Positions 1-7,052 of a stretch of DNA of 24,000 bases are shown here, in pieces. The translations under genes and the position numbers were made by a program. This DNA is from CAZYXO01 sp964651315 (GTDB lineage: Bacteria > Bacillota_I > Bacilli_A > RF39 > UBA660). The notes under the pieces are model-generated. The model made no database searches. It worked only from the letters and a program-made list of their open reading frames with translations, and was not told the origin of the DNA. Within the stretch, counting starts at the first letter, position 1. Each line of letters starts with the position of its first letter. The stretch is from NCBI GenBank assembly GCA_964651315.1, contig CAZYXO010000007.1, forward strand, positions 1-24,000, read 5' to 3'.

Positions 1-1184
1 ATTGTATTGTCATTTACTATAACTATCTTTTTAAATGAATCGTTTATATTTATTAGTGAATTTTTCTCTTGTATTATTTTTTCCTCGCTATCTAAAGAAT
101 ATGCAGATTGTATATAATATCTTTTGCTTCCTAAATTACACACAAAATCAACTTCAAATATTTTTCTGATAGTTTTATCATCTTTATTTTTAACATATTT
201 TTCCACAATACCAACATCCACATTATAACCCCTAGAAACTAATTCATTATATATAATATTTTCCATTATATGCTCTTTATCATATTGTCTAAAATTAAGT
301 CTTGCATTTATAAGTCCAATGTCTTCAAAATAATACTTATATGGCGTCTGAATATATTGTCTGCCTCTAACATTATACCTTGTAGCTTTATTTATCATAA
401 ACGAGTTTTCTAAATATTCAATATAATTGGAAACGGTATTATATTCTGTATTTATTAATCCTTTACTTTTAAATGTGTTAACTATATTATTTGCGTTAGT
501 AAGTGAACCCACAGTAGATGCAAGGCAATTAACAATTTCATCTAATAAATCATCTTTTTTGATATTATTTTTTTCAATTACATCCGCAAAATAAACTTTT
601 TCAAACAAACTTTTTAAATAGTTGATTTTTTCATCTTCTTTTTTAAGATTAATTATAAATGGTAATCCTCCATACATCATATATTCTTCTAAAGACTTTT
701 CTATTTCTTTCTTATCTGCTATATAAAATTCTCTAAAAGACAAAGGATGAACTTTTATTTCGTAAGCTCTTCCTCTAAATTCTGTTAGAATATCAGTAGA
801 TAAAAACTTTGAATTAGATCCAGTAACATAAACATCAACATTATTTTTATTATTTAATGAATTTAAAAGTGGCTCAAATCTCTTAACATTTTGAATTTCA
901 TCAATGAAAACATAATAAAATTCTTTATCACTTTTTATTTGGGATTTAATATGTTCGTTTAGTAAATCTCTATCATGATATTTTTGATTTTCTAACTCTT
1001 CAAGATTTATTTTTATGATATTGCTTTCTTTAACACCATTATCCAATAAATAATTATTAAACAACTTAAATAGTAGGTAAGATTTACCACATCTTCTTAT
1101 TCCAGTTATTACTTTTACAAGTCCATTTTCCTTTGAATTTATAAGTTTATTTAAATATAGTTCTCTATTTATTTCTTTTGACAT
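1..1184 (-). CDS. COG1373-type AAA ATPase with DUF4143-like C-terminus (3' end cut by window)
   Basis: The reading frame is open from ATG at 1184 to the window edge, about 394 codons, so the C-terminus is missing. Walker A is GIRRCGKS at residues 28-35 and Walker B is the hydrophobic run ending FIDEIQ near residue 100. A sensor-like VTGSNSKFL follows, then a segment in the style HPLSFREFY, typical of this family before its DUF4143 nuclease-like C-terminal domain (visible part ending EVDFVCNLGSKRYYIQ). An AGGAGG ribosome site sits 7-8 bases before ATG. The cellular role of these ATPases is not established; they are common, often multicopy accessory genes. A second, divergent member lies at 13866-15170. 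The promoter region carries two palindromes (see 1207-1298). Family call is firm, function is not. Confidence 0.88.
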   Translation of the reverse strand, partial: MSKEINRELYLNKLINSKENGLVKVITGIRRCGKSYLLFKLFNNYLLDNGVKESNIIKINLEELENQKYHDRDLLNEHIKSQIKSDKEFYYVFIDEIQNVKRFEPLLNSLNNKNNVDVYVTGSNSKFLSTDILTEFRGRAYEIKVHPLSFREFYIADKKEIEKSLEEYMMYGGLPFIINLKKEDEKINYLKSLFEKVYFADVIEKNNIKKDDLLDEIVNCLASTVGSLTNANNIVNTFKSKGLINTEYNTVSNYIEYLENSFMINKATRYNVRGRQYIQTPYKYYFEDIGLINARLNFRQYDKEHIMENIIYNELVSRGYNVDVGIVEKYVKNKDDKTIRKIFEVDFVCNLGSKRYYIQSAYSLDSEEKIIQEKNSLININDSFKKIVIVNDNT

Positions 1185-1206
1185 AACGTCCTCCTATCAA
1201 AAATTG

Positions 1207-1298
1207 TTGTGGTATTCCACAAATAATTTCATTTTAATTATATCATTTATTTAAAAGAATGCAATATATTTATTGAAAATTATTGTGGTATTCCACAT
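1207..1298. repeat. Pair of TTGTGG-TATT-CCACAA palindromes flanking the ATPase promoter
   Basis: Site 1 (1207-1222) is TTGTGGTATTCCACAA, with perfect 6-base arms. Site 2 (1283-1298) is the same except for the last base. They are 76 bp apart centre to centre, with the promoter between them. This looks like an operator pair; the binding protein is unknown. The ATPase itself or a regulator elsewhere could be the ligand (inference). Confidence 0.65.
1237..1264 (-). promoter_or_regulatory. Probable sigma-A type promoter of the first COG1373 ATPase
   Basis: Reading the minus strand, -35 TTGCAT (1264-1259) is followed after 16 bases by a perfect -10 TATAAT (1242-1237). Predicted transcription starts near 1230, about 45 bases before the ATG. 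One palindrome lies just upstream of the -35 and the other between the -10 and the ribosome site, a layout typical of a repressed or looped promoter. Confidence 0.6.
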
Positions 1299-1451
1299 TT
1301 TTTTCGTTATATTCATTACTTTCATTATATATTAGTATTTTTTTAACACTTTCATATATAATTTAATCAGTAATTTTAATTTCACTTAGATTTATTTTTT
1401 CCGCTTTATCATAATTATTCACAATTCTTAAAAATCTTTTTCAATATACAA
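1299..1451. other. Gene-free AT-rich spacer
   Basis: Between the distal palindrome of the ATPase promoter and the terminator of the toxin-antitoxin operon I see no coding frame with a ribosome site, no RNA gene and no further repeat. Together with the flanking elements it makes up the 1185-1579 intergenic stretch. Confidence 0.5.
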
Positions 1452-1499
1452 CATTTAAAAATGGAGCAAACCCTTATATTCTTTAGGTTTGCTCCATTT
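1452..1499 (-). terminator. Strong rho-independent terminator of the HigBA-like operon
   Basis: A 14-bp perfect stem (arms 1459-1472 and 1486-1499, arm sequence AAATGGAGCAAACC) encloses a 13-base loop. On the minus strand the stem is followed by TTTTTAAATG, so it terminates transcription from the operon ending at 1580. The plus-strand side has no T run. Confidence 0.8.
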
Positions 1500-1579
1500 A
1501 ACTGTCAAAGAAAAATTATTTTATAATTAGTTTTGATAACTTTGTAAATGCTTTTACTTTTAAAGTTTGGATAATCATT

Positions 1580-2611
1580 TTATATCATTTCTTTGTGTTG
1601 ATTATATTCTTTACTACTATACTTTATTATATTTTCATATGCTAATCTACTATATAAAAAGCACAAAGGAATATTATTTTCATGAGCAATGAATTCTTTT
1701 TTATCTAAATTTAAAATAATTTTATTCCATACTAAATCATTAATCATATTATTGATAGCAAAAACATCTGCTTTCTTTTCAAATTCATTTTCTTCATCAC
1801 TAGCAATAATAACTTTATTTTTAGCCATATTATAATTAGTCTTAACATGTGATAATTCATGATATAATGCAAAGTAAAATGATGCTTTCTCTTTATAATA
1901 TCTAGTCATATAAATACAAGGATTAGTTCCTTTAACAAGAGTAGCACCTCTTACTTTAGTACCTTTTAATGCATCTTCAATAACTAAATATATTCCATAT
2001 TTATTAAATAATTTAATTAAATTTTCTTCATTAAATTTTTTATTTCTTTCAATTATTAATTCTTCTAATAATTGATTAAAATTATCTTTAGAATATTCTT
2101 TTATTTCTTTTCCTTTTATTAAACTATCACATCTTTTAATCCATAAATATATTTTTACTCGATTAGCATCATCTTTTTTCTTATACATTATTCTTTTATC
2201 TAAAAAAATATCTAACATATCAAAATTTCTTACTTTTAAACATTCTAATAAATCTACTGCATTTTGTACACATGAATTTTCATCTTTTAACTTAAGCCAT
2301 TTTTTCTTTTGTAGTTCTTTTATATAAAAACTATTTAAATATTCTTTTATTTCTTTTTCATTATTAAATTTTGTATGTAAATAATTATGCATTCTTTTTT
2401 TATTTTCAGAAAGTAATATAAGTCTTGGATCAATGTCAGTTAATAAACTTATTGCAACAATTAATTCTTCAGATAAATCGGCATTTTCATTTAAAATAGC
2501 ATTCATATGTTTTTGAGTAATATTAAGAGAATCAGCAAACTGTGTCTGACTTATTTTATAAAATTTTAAGTATTCTTTTAGCATATTGCCAAATCCATGC
2601 ATATTCATCAT
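1580..2611 (-). CDS. HigA-like antitoxin: XRE DNA-binding domain plus ImmA/IrrE metalloprotease domain
   Basis: 343 residues from the first ATG. Residues about 9-60 form an XRE helix-turn-helix (ISQTQFADSLNITQKHMNAIL). The C-terminal half has the ImmA/IrrE zinc site: HELSH at 251-255 (HExxH) and E278 in EKKADVFA as probable third ligand. XRE-ImmA fusions act as antitoxin/repressors or protease-linked regulators. The gene overlaps the toxin reading frame by 4 bases (ATGA), so translation is probably coupled. The third ATG, at 2602, has better spacing from the AAGG ribosome site and could be the true start. A strong terminator lies 80 bases downstream. It probably represses its own operon through the palindrome at 2979-2994 (inference). 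Confidence 0.85.
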   Translation of the reverse strand: MMNMHGFGNMLKEYLKFYKISQTQFADSLNITQKHMNAILNENADLSEELIVAISLLTDIDPRLILLSENKKRMHNYLHTKFNNEKEIKEYLNSFYIKELQKKKWLKLKDENSCVQNAVDLLECLKVRNFDMLDIFLDKRIMYKKKDDANRVKIYLWIKRCDSLIKGKEIKEYSKDNFNQLLEELIIERNKKFNEENLIKLFNKYGIYLVIEDALKGTKVRGATLVKGTNPCIYMTRYYKEKASFYFALYHELSHVKTNYNMAKNKVIIASDEENEFEKKADVFAINNMINDLVWNKIILNLDKKEFIAHENNIPLCFLYSRLAYENIIKYSSKEYNQHKEMI

Positions 2612-2935
2612 CCTTCCCCATAATGCCTTTCATCTATTTTTATTAATTCAATTTCTAATATTTCTAAATAATTATATGGATAACTTCCTATTGGTTTCAT
2701 CCATAAACGAATTTTTTTATTTAAGTGTGCTGTAATTATAGTTTTTAAATCACCTTTTTTCTGTTCAATATGATAAATATTTTTATAAGTATGATTCATT
2801 AATTCTTGTAAATTATCCACACTTTCAAGTTAATGTTTTAATATCTTCTATTCTTCTTTGTTCATTAGTCAGATGTTTTTTAATAATTATATTTTTATAA
2901 TCTCTTTTATATCTTGTTGTTTCAATTATTATCAC
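2608..2935 (-). pseudogene. HigB/RelE-like toxin, disrupted by a single-base frameshift
   Basis: A GTG at 2935, with GGAG five bases before it, opens a 36-codon frame beginning MIIIETTRYKRDYKN that ends at TGA (2827-2825). One base out of register the protein resumes as LESVDNLQELMNHTYKN and runs to the stop at 2608, ending ERHYGEG. The two pieces join to about 108 residues, the normal size and N-/C-terminal style of RelE/HigB-like type II toxins. They directly precede an XRE antitoxin, the usual HigBA order. The downstream piece could start at GTG 2820 but has only a weak ribosome site. The junction (TTAACTTGAAAG) lacks the CTT-TGA slip and internal ribosome site of prfB-type programmed shifting, so mutation or sequencing error is more likely. 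Confidence 0.75.
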
Positions 2936-2954
2936 ATTTTCTCCACTGATTACA

Positions 2955-2994
2955 TATTTAACTTAAAAAGTAGTAATATGCAAATTAATTTGCA
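2955..2994 (-). promoter_or_regulatory. Promoter and palindromic operator of the HigBA-like operon
   Basis: Minus strand: -35 TTGCAT (2983-2978), 17-base spacer, -10 TAAATA (2960-2955), then GGAG and GTG at 2935. A perfect 16-base palindrome, TGCAAATTAATTTGCA (2979-2994), overlaps the -35. This is where an XRE antitoxin would block RNA polymerase; binding by the HigA-like protein is inferred. Confidence 0.6.
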
Positions 2995-3028
2995 AAAAAA
3001 TAAAAAGAAATAGCCAAAACTATTCCTT
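2993..3028 (-). terminator. Rho-independent terminator of the ABC transporter operon
   Basis: On the minus strand AAGGAATAG (3028-3020) pairs with CTATTTCTT (3013-3005) across a 6-base loop, with one G-U pair, and is followed by TTTATTTTTTT. The 5' arm is made of the last codons and stop of the permease gene. The terminator abuts the operator palindrome of the next operon, so the two units are separated very economically. Confidence 0.75.
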
Positions 3029-5041
3029 TATAATATTCTTACTACAAATATATGTTAGTAAATAATATCCCCCATAGAGAATTAATATGAATAAAGATGT
3101 TAATATAATATTTGTCATTAAGTCTAAACTTGCTAAAACATTAATAAGACTATTTATTTCTGTAAGTCCAACAATACTATGAAATATTGCCACAATAAGT
3201 GGAAACATAAAGGCAATTCCTATTTGCATAAATAATGCTTTATTAATAACTCTATTATCTGCTCCTAAAAGTTTTAAAATATGATATCTTTCTTTATTAT
3301 CACTAGATTCAGATAACTGACCAATTGCTAGTACTGTTGCACTACATATTGCAAATGTTATACCCAAATACAAACCAATAAAAGTTAGCATTGCTTTAAG
3401 ACCAACACTTGATGCTTCAATTTCATTTCTTGTAATTGCCATAATATAGTAATTATGATCAAATCTAAGAACATCATTTAATATTTTATCATTATTTTCA
3501 TCATCAGTTTTATAATTACCAATAATAATTCTTTCTTTTATTTTTAAACTAGATATTATATTATCACTAACAACTATAACTCCATCATTACTATTTGCAT
3601 TACTATTAATAAGTGCAGTATTAATTATATTACTTGATCCTGGCACTAAACTATTACCATTTATACTAAGTGCATATTTGCTTTCATAAAAATCTTTATA
3701 AGTGTTCAAAACTAAATCTAAATTACAAAGAAGTAAATATTCATTATCTTTAATATCTATATACTCTTGTTTAGTTATATTCATAATGTTTTTATAATCT
3801 GTTTCACTAATAATCGGAACATTAAATTTTACACCTATTTTAGTTCCATATTCTTTTTGTAATTTTTCAAAACTTTTATCAGTCATTAAATCTCTCATTA
3901 TTAGATTTTCATCAATATAATGTGTGTATAATACATATTCTTTATTTATTTTTATAAAATCAGGATTATCTAAAAATTCATAATTTTCAATACTTTCGAC
4001 AGGAATATAATTACCATTTACTGTTACATAAATACTAGGATCTAATCTAATTGAATAATCTGTTAAATTATTCTTTTCAAAATCTTTATTAAATGCATCC
4101 GATAATGATATTGAACAAGATAATATTCCAATTGTTAATAATAACATTAAACTAATTATTGTATTAGAAACAACAGTTGTGTTAATTTTATTATTAACTT
4201 GTTTTAATACAAACATATTAATATTTTTATAATATACTTTTTTTATCTTTTCAATTACTTTAAGTAAGAAACTAGATAATGAATAGAATAAGAAGAATGT
4301 ACCTACACTACCACTTAATATCATTATTAATGCTTTATTACTTGTTACTTCTAATAAAGCATTATCAAATAATAAGTAGTAAGCGTATCCTATAAAAGTT
4401 ATTGCTAAGATAAATGTTATAATTGTTACATATTTATTTCTAAATTTAATTTTTTGATTTTTTTTGCTAGCATTTATTAAATTAATTAATTTATATCTAC
4501 TTAATGTTATAACATTAAATATTATTGCTAATACAAATATTAAACTATAATATAACATTGTTTTTAATAATGCGGATTCAGAAAATACAAATTTAAAACT
4601 TGTCATATCTACTGCGAATAATTTAGCAGTAAATATTGATAATAATTGTGATAATACTACACCAAGTATTAGTCCTATTATTAAGGAAAATAAACCGATT
4701 ATAAATGTTTCGATAACAAGTATTGTAGATACTTTACTTTTACCCATTCCAAGGGTTAAATAAATACCCATTTCTTTTTTTCTTCTTTTGATTAAAAAAT
4801 TATTCGCATATATTATTAAAAATCCTAAAATTACTGAGACAAATACTGAAACATAATTTATTGCTTGAACTAATACTATTACAACATCTCTTTTAGATTC
4901 AGTAAGTTTTAACATTGATGTTTGAGAATCTATTGAGTTAAACAAATAGAATATCGATACTGCTATTACTAGTGTAAAAAAGTAAATTGAGTAATCTTTA
5001 ATACTTTTACGAATATTTTTTATTGCTAATTTAAATAACAT
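3020..5041 (-). CDS. BceB/FtsX-type ABC transporter permease (antimicrobial-peptide resistance type)
   Basis: 673 residues from ATG 5041, chosen because GGAGGAG lies 10 bases upstream; the TTG at 5059 falls inside that ribosome site. The protein has an N-terminal membrane segment, a first FtsX-like membrane block with the helix-turn RRKKEMGIYLTLGMG, then further membrane helices. A large extracytoplasmic loop of about 230 residues follows, with a second FtsX block (ERYHILKLLGADNRVI) at the C-terminus. A big loop between the 7th and 8th helices is the BceB hallmark and is the peptide/sensor-interacting part in known members. The start overlaps the ATPase gene by 11 bases. Known BceAB systems remove bacitracin-like or other lipid II-binding peptides; the substrate here is unknown. 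Confidence 0.9.
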   Translation of the reverse strand: MLFKLAIKNIRKSIKDYSIYFFTLVIAVSIFYLFNSIDSQTSMLKLTESKRDVVIVLVQAINYVSVFVSVILGFLIIYANNFLIKRRKKEMGIYLTLGMGKSKVSTILVIETFIIGLFSLIIGLILGVVLSQLLSIFTAKLFAVDMTSFKFVFSESALLKTMLYYSLIFVLAIIFNVITLSRYKLINLINASKKNQKIKFRNKYVTIITFILAITFIGYAYYLLFDNALLEVTSNKALIMILSGSVGTFFLFYSLSSFLLKVIEKIKKVYYKNINMFVLKQVNNKINTTVVSNTIISLMLLLTIGILSCSISLSDAFNKDFEKNNLTDYSIRLDPSIYVTVNGNYIPVESIENYEFLDNPDFIKINKEYVLYTHYIDENLIMRDLMTDKSFEKLQKEYGTKIGVKFNVPIISETDYKNIMNITKQEYIDIKDNEYLLLCNLDLVLNTYKDFYESKYALSINGNSLVPGSSNIINTALINSNANSNDGVIVVSDNIISSLKIKERIIIGNYKTDDENNDKILNDVLRFDHNYYIMAITRNEIEASSVGLKAMLTFIGLYLGITFAICSATVLAIGQLSESSDNKERYHILKLLGADNRVINKALFMQIGIAFMFPLIVAIFHSIVGLTEINSLINVLASLDLMTNIILTSLFILILYGGYYLLTYICSKNIIKE

Positions 5042-5795
5042 TGGAAAGATCTCCTCCAAGTAATGTGACTACATCTATTATTTGATTAAAGAATTCTTTA
5101 CGATTATTATTTCCTTTTAGTATTTCATTAAATATTTTACCATCTTTAATAAATATAATTCGATCAGCATAACTTGCAGTAAATGCATCATGTGTTACCA
5201 TTAATATTGTGGCTTTTAATTCATCATTTAAGTTTGCTAGTTTTTCTAGTAACATTCTTGATGATTTACTATCTAGTGCTCCTGTTGGTTCATCAGCTAA
5301 AATTAATGATGGTTTTGTTATTAATGCTCTCGAGGCTGCTACTCTTTGCTTTTGTCCACCACTCATTTCATAAGGATATTTTTTTAAAACATCAGTTATT
5401 TCTAGTTCTTTTGCTACTTCATTAATTCTGTTTTCAATTTCTTTATGATTTACTCCATTTATTGTTAGGGCAAGGGCTATATTTTCATAAGCAGTTAGAG
5501 TATCAAGTAAATTAAAGTCTTGAAAAATAAAACCTAAATCTTCTCTTCTAAACCTATTTAAACTATTTCCTCTCATTTTTGTAATATCATGATTATTAAC
5601 AATAATATGTCCACTTGTTACTCTATCTACTGTTGATATACAATTTAAAAGTGTTGTTTTACCACTTCCACTTGCTCCCATTATTGCAACAAATTCTCCT
5701 TTATCAACATTAAAAGATATGCCATCTATTGCTTTTGTTATATTACTCTTATTTCCATAATATTTTTCTACATTTTCAATTTTTAATATATTCAT
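5031..5795 (-). CDS. BceA-type ABC transporter ATP-binding protein
   Basis: 254 residues from ATG 5795, preceded by AAGGCGG; an upstream TTG at 5816 is unlikely to be the start. Walker A is GASGSGKT at residues 40-47, followed by a Q-loop (FIFQDFNLLD), signature MSGGQKQR, Walker B LILADEPTGALDS and a switch histidine in MVTHD. The C-terminus runs 11 bases into the permease gene, so the two are translated together. It energises the permease at 3020-5041. A BceR-type site lies 73-87 bases upstream of its start, which suggests control by the regulator encoded at 12322-12981. No clear -35/-10 pair could be fixed in the short leader; TAAATA near 5838 is a possible -10. Confidence 0.92.
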   Translation of the reverse strand: MNILKIENVEKYYGNKSNITKAIDGISFNVDKGEFVAIMGASGSGKTTLLNCISTVDRVTSGHIIVNNHDITKMRGNSLNRFRREDLGFIFQDFNLLDTLTAYENIALALTINGVNHKEIENRINEVAKELEITDVLKKYPYEMSGGQKQRVAASRALITKPSLILADEPTGALDSKSSRMLLEKLANLNDELKATILMVTHDAFTASYADRIIFIKDGKIFNEILKGNNNRKEFFNQIIDVVTLLGGDLSNVI

Positions 5796-5866
5796 TATTT
5801 TTCCGCCTTTCAACAATGATTTTATTACAAATACATATATTTAACAATTGAAATAAAAAACAAAAC

Positions 5867-5882
5867 CTTACATTTTTGTAAG
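5867..5882. promoter_or_regulatory. Putative BceR-type operator (TTACA-N4-TGTAA)
   Basis: CTTACATTTTTGTAAG is a 6-bp inverted repeat with a 4-base spacer. It exactly fits the TNACA-N4-TGTAA site known for BceR-like response regulators. It lies about 75 bases before the transporter ATPase start, as expected for an activator site upstream of the promoter. On the minus strand it is followed by GTTTTGTTTTTT, so a weak terminator/attenuator role is an alternative reading. It also overlaps the last codons of the AbiEi remnant. Confidence 0.6.
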
Positions 5883-6246
5883 ATAGAGAAATTTCATTGT
5901 GAACATTCTTTCACTATCATAAATATTTATCTTAATTCTTTCAAATTCTAATACATGTTTTACCCAAATTAAAGTAATTATCTATAGAATATGATTGAAC
6001 AATATACTCATCATTAAATCTTCCGGAAGTCCTATTAGTTGTCATAAAAATTTTCTTATGAATTACATCGGTTAGATTATGATAATAATAAGCACTATCT
6101 CTTGAAATAATTGCATTTGGATATTTTTTTGTAAAAATTGCTAAATAATGATTATTTTGTTTATCTGAATAAATACCTGATTCAATTTTATAATCAGTAC
6201 CAAACTTTTCTTTTAATTCCTTATAGTTATATACCATTTCAATCAC
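5868..6246 (-). pseudogene. AbiEi-type antitoxin remnant (frameshifted, partner absent)
   Basis: The intact stretch (6246-5941, GTG or more likely ATG 6237) encodes about 98-101 residues. It carries the AbiEi-antitoxin core: SGIYSDK, then NAIISRDSAYYYHNLTDVI, then FMTTNRTS. The frame stops at 5941, but the next frame immediately continues ERIKINIYDSERMF (5942-5904). That matches the family motif YDxERxL before its C-terminal helices, and ends at 5868. The N-terminal helix-turn-helix also looks about a dozen residues short. No ribosome site is convincing, and no AbiEii nucleotidyltransferase follows. This is best read as a decaying type IV toxin-antitoxin fragment that lost its toxin. Confidence 0.65.
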
Positions 6247-6300
6247 TTACATTCATTTTAAACTAAATACACTCACAAATTAATGGGTGTGTGTTGTTTT

Positions 6301-6334
6301 AGTAAAATAAAAGATACTAATTATTAAGTATCTT
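6301..6334 (-). terminator. Terminator of the 9534-6542 gene group
   Basis: Inverted arms AAGATACT (6311-6318) and AGTATCTT (6327-6334) enclose an 8-base loop; on the minus strand they are followed by TTATTTTACT. It would end transcripts coming from the small ORF at 6542. Between 6335 and 6541 I see only a 26-codon frame (6531-6451) without a ribosome site, which I do not call a gene. Confidence 0.6.
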
Positions 6335-6541
6335 AAAATATTAAATTTAAATTTTGAAACATTACAACCATTTTTAGTACTTTTTTATTCATTTATATTC
6401 CAAAGTTTATATTATGAATAGTTACGTAAAAAGTTCTCTCTTTAATGCCTTTAGAATGTTCCTTTTTTATTGTATAAAGTTTCCTTCAACCATATACATT
6501 CATCATAATTATTTACTTTTTGTAAATTCATTGTTTTAAAA

Positions 6542-6751
6542 TTATTTTTCTTTATTATCATATTCATATTCGTTTTTTGCTAATTTCTTTTGTAACTCTT
6601 TATTATTATTGTTAATGTCATCTATTAATACTTTCTTTAAATCATTTATTGGTTTTGAATCTTTATCACATGCATTAAGTATTGCTAAAAGATTATTATT
6701 AAGTTCTTCTCTTTCCTTTAATATTTCACTATTTGTTTTTTCATTATTCAT
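6542..6751 (-). CDS. Small hypothetical coiled protein
   Basis: 69 residues, highly charged and Asn/Lys/Glu rich, predicted almost wholly helical (long stretches such as LKEREELNNNLLAIL and NKELQKKLAKNE), with no membrane segment or signal peptide. It overlaps the preceding frame by 4 bases (ATGA) and has AGGA five to six bases before its ATG, so it is probably translated by coupling. I recognise no family. It may be an accessory of the repeat protein upstream, or the last piece of that same gene. Confidence 0.55.
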   Translation of the reverse strand: MNNEKTNSEILKEREELNNNLLAILNACDKDSKPINDLKKVLIDDINNNNKELQKKLAKNEYEYDNKEK

Positions 6752-7032
6752 CTTCCTAATCCTCCTTCTTGAAAATCTTTTATTATTGAGTGAACTTCAA
6801 AATCTTTTTGTTCTCTCATTCCTAAACTCAGAAGTTCACCTATATCATAATCGTATTTTTGTAAAATATTTATTATTTTAGTTTTATCACTTACTAAATT
6901 ATTTATCATTGATTCTTTTACAAATTCAATTATATTATCGTCTTTTATTTTTAAAATATTTAATATTCCAATATACTCTTCTAAATTATCTAAATTTCTT
7001 TCAGTATATATTTCATTCTTACGTTTATCCAC
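6748..7032 (-). CDS. Helical fragment, probably the detached C-terminus of the repeat protein
   Basis: 94 residues from GTG 7032, with no convincing ribosome site. The frame is open upstream back to 7074, inside the end of the preceding gene, reading SERLKQKRQELVDKRKNE. Adding one base near 7066 would join that gene's ...VPIVVLN directly to SERLKQKRQ, giving a plausible continuous protein. I therefore read this as the C-terminal helical tail split off by a one-base deletion (or an assembly error). No independent function can be suggested. It ends in ATGA overlap with the 69-residue ORF. Confidence 0.5.
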   Translation of the reverse strand: MDKRKNEIYTERNLDNLEEYIGILNILKIKDDNIIEFVKESMINNLVSDKTKIINILQKYDYDIGELLSLGMREQKDFEVHSIIKDFQEGGLGR

Positions 7033-7052
7033 TAATTCTTGTCTTTTTTGTT

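Noticed and set aside
2820..2835. Programmed +1 frameshifting in the toxin gene (stop TGA at the junction)
   Set aside because: No CTT-TGA slip site and no internal ribosome-like sequence just upstream; the tRNA could not re-pair well.
5183..5425. Plus-strand frame within the ABC ATPase gene
   Set aside because: Shadow of a strongly supported minus-strand gene; low-complexity hydrophobic translation and no ribosome site.
6451..6531. 26-codon frame after the small coiled ORF
   Set aside because: No ribosome site, no recognisable family; a neighbouring frame continues for about 19 codons but that is too little to call a gene.
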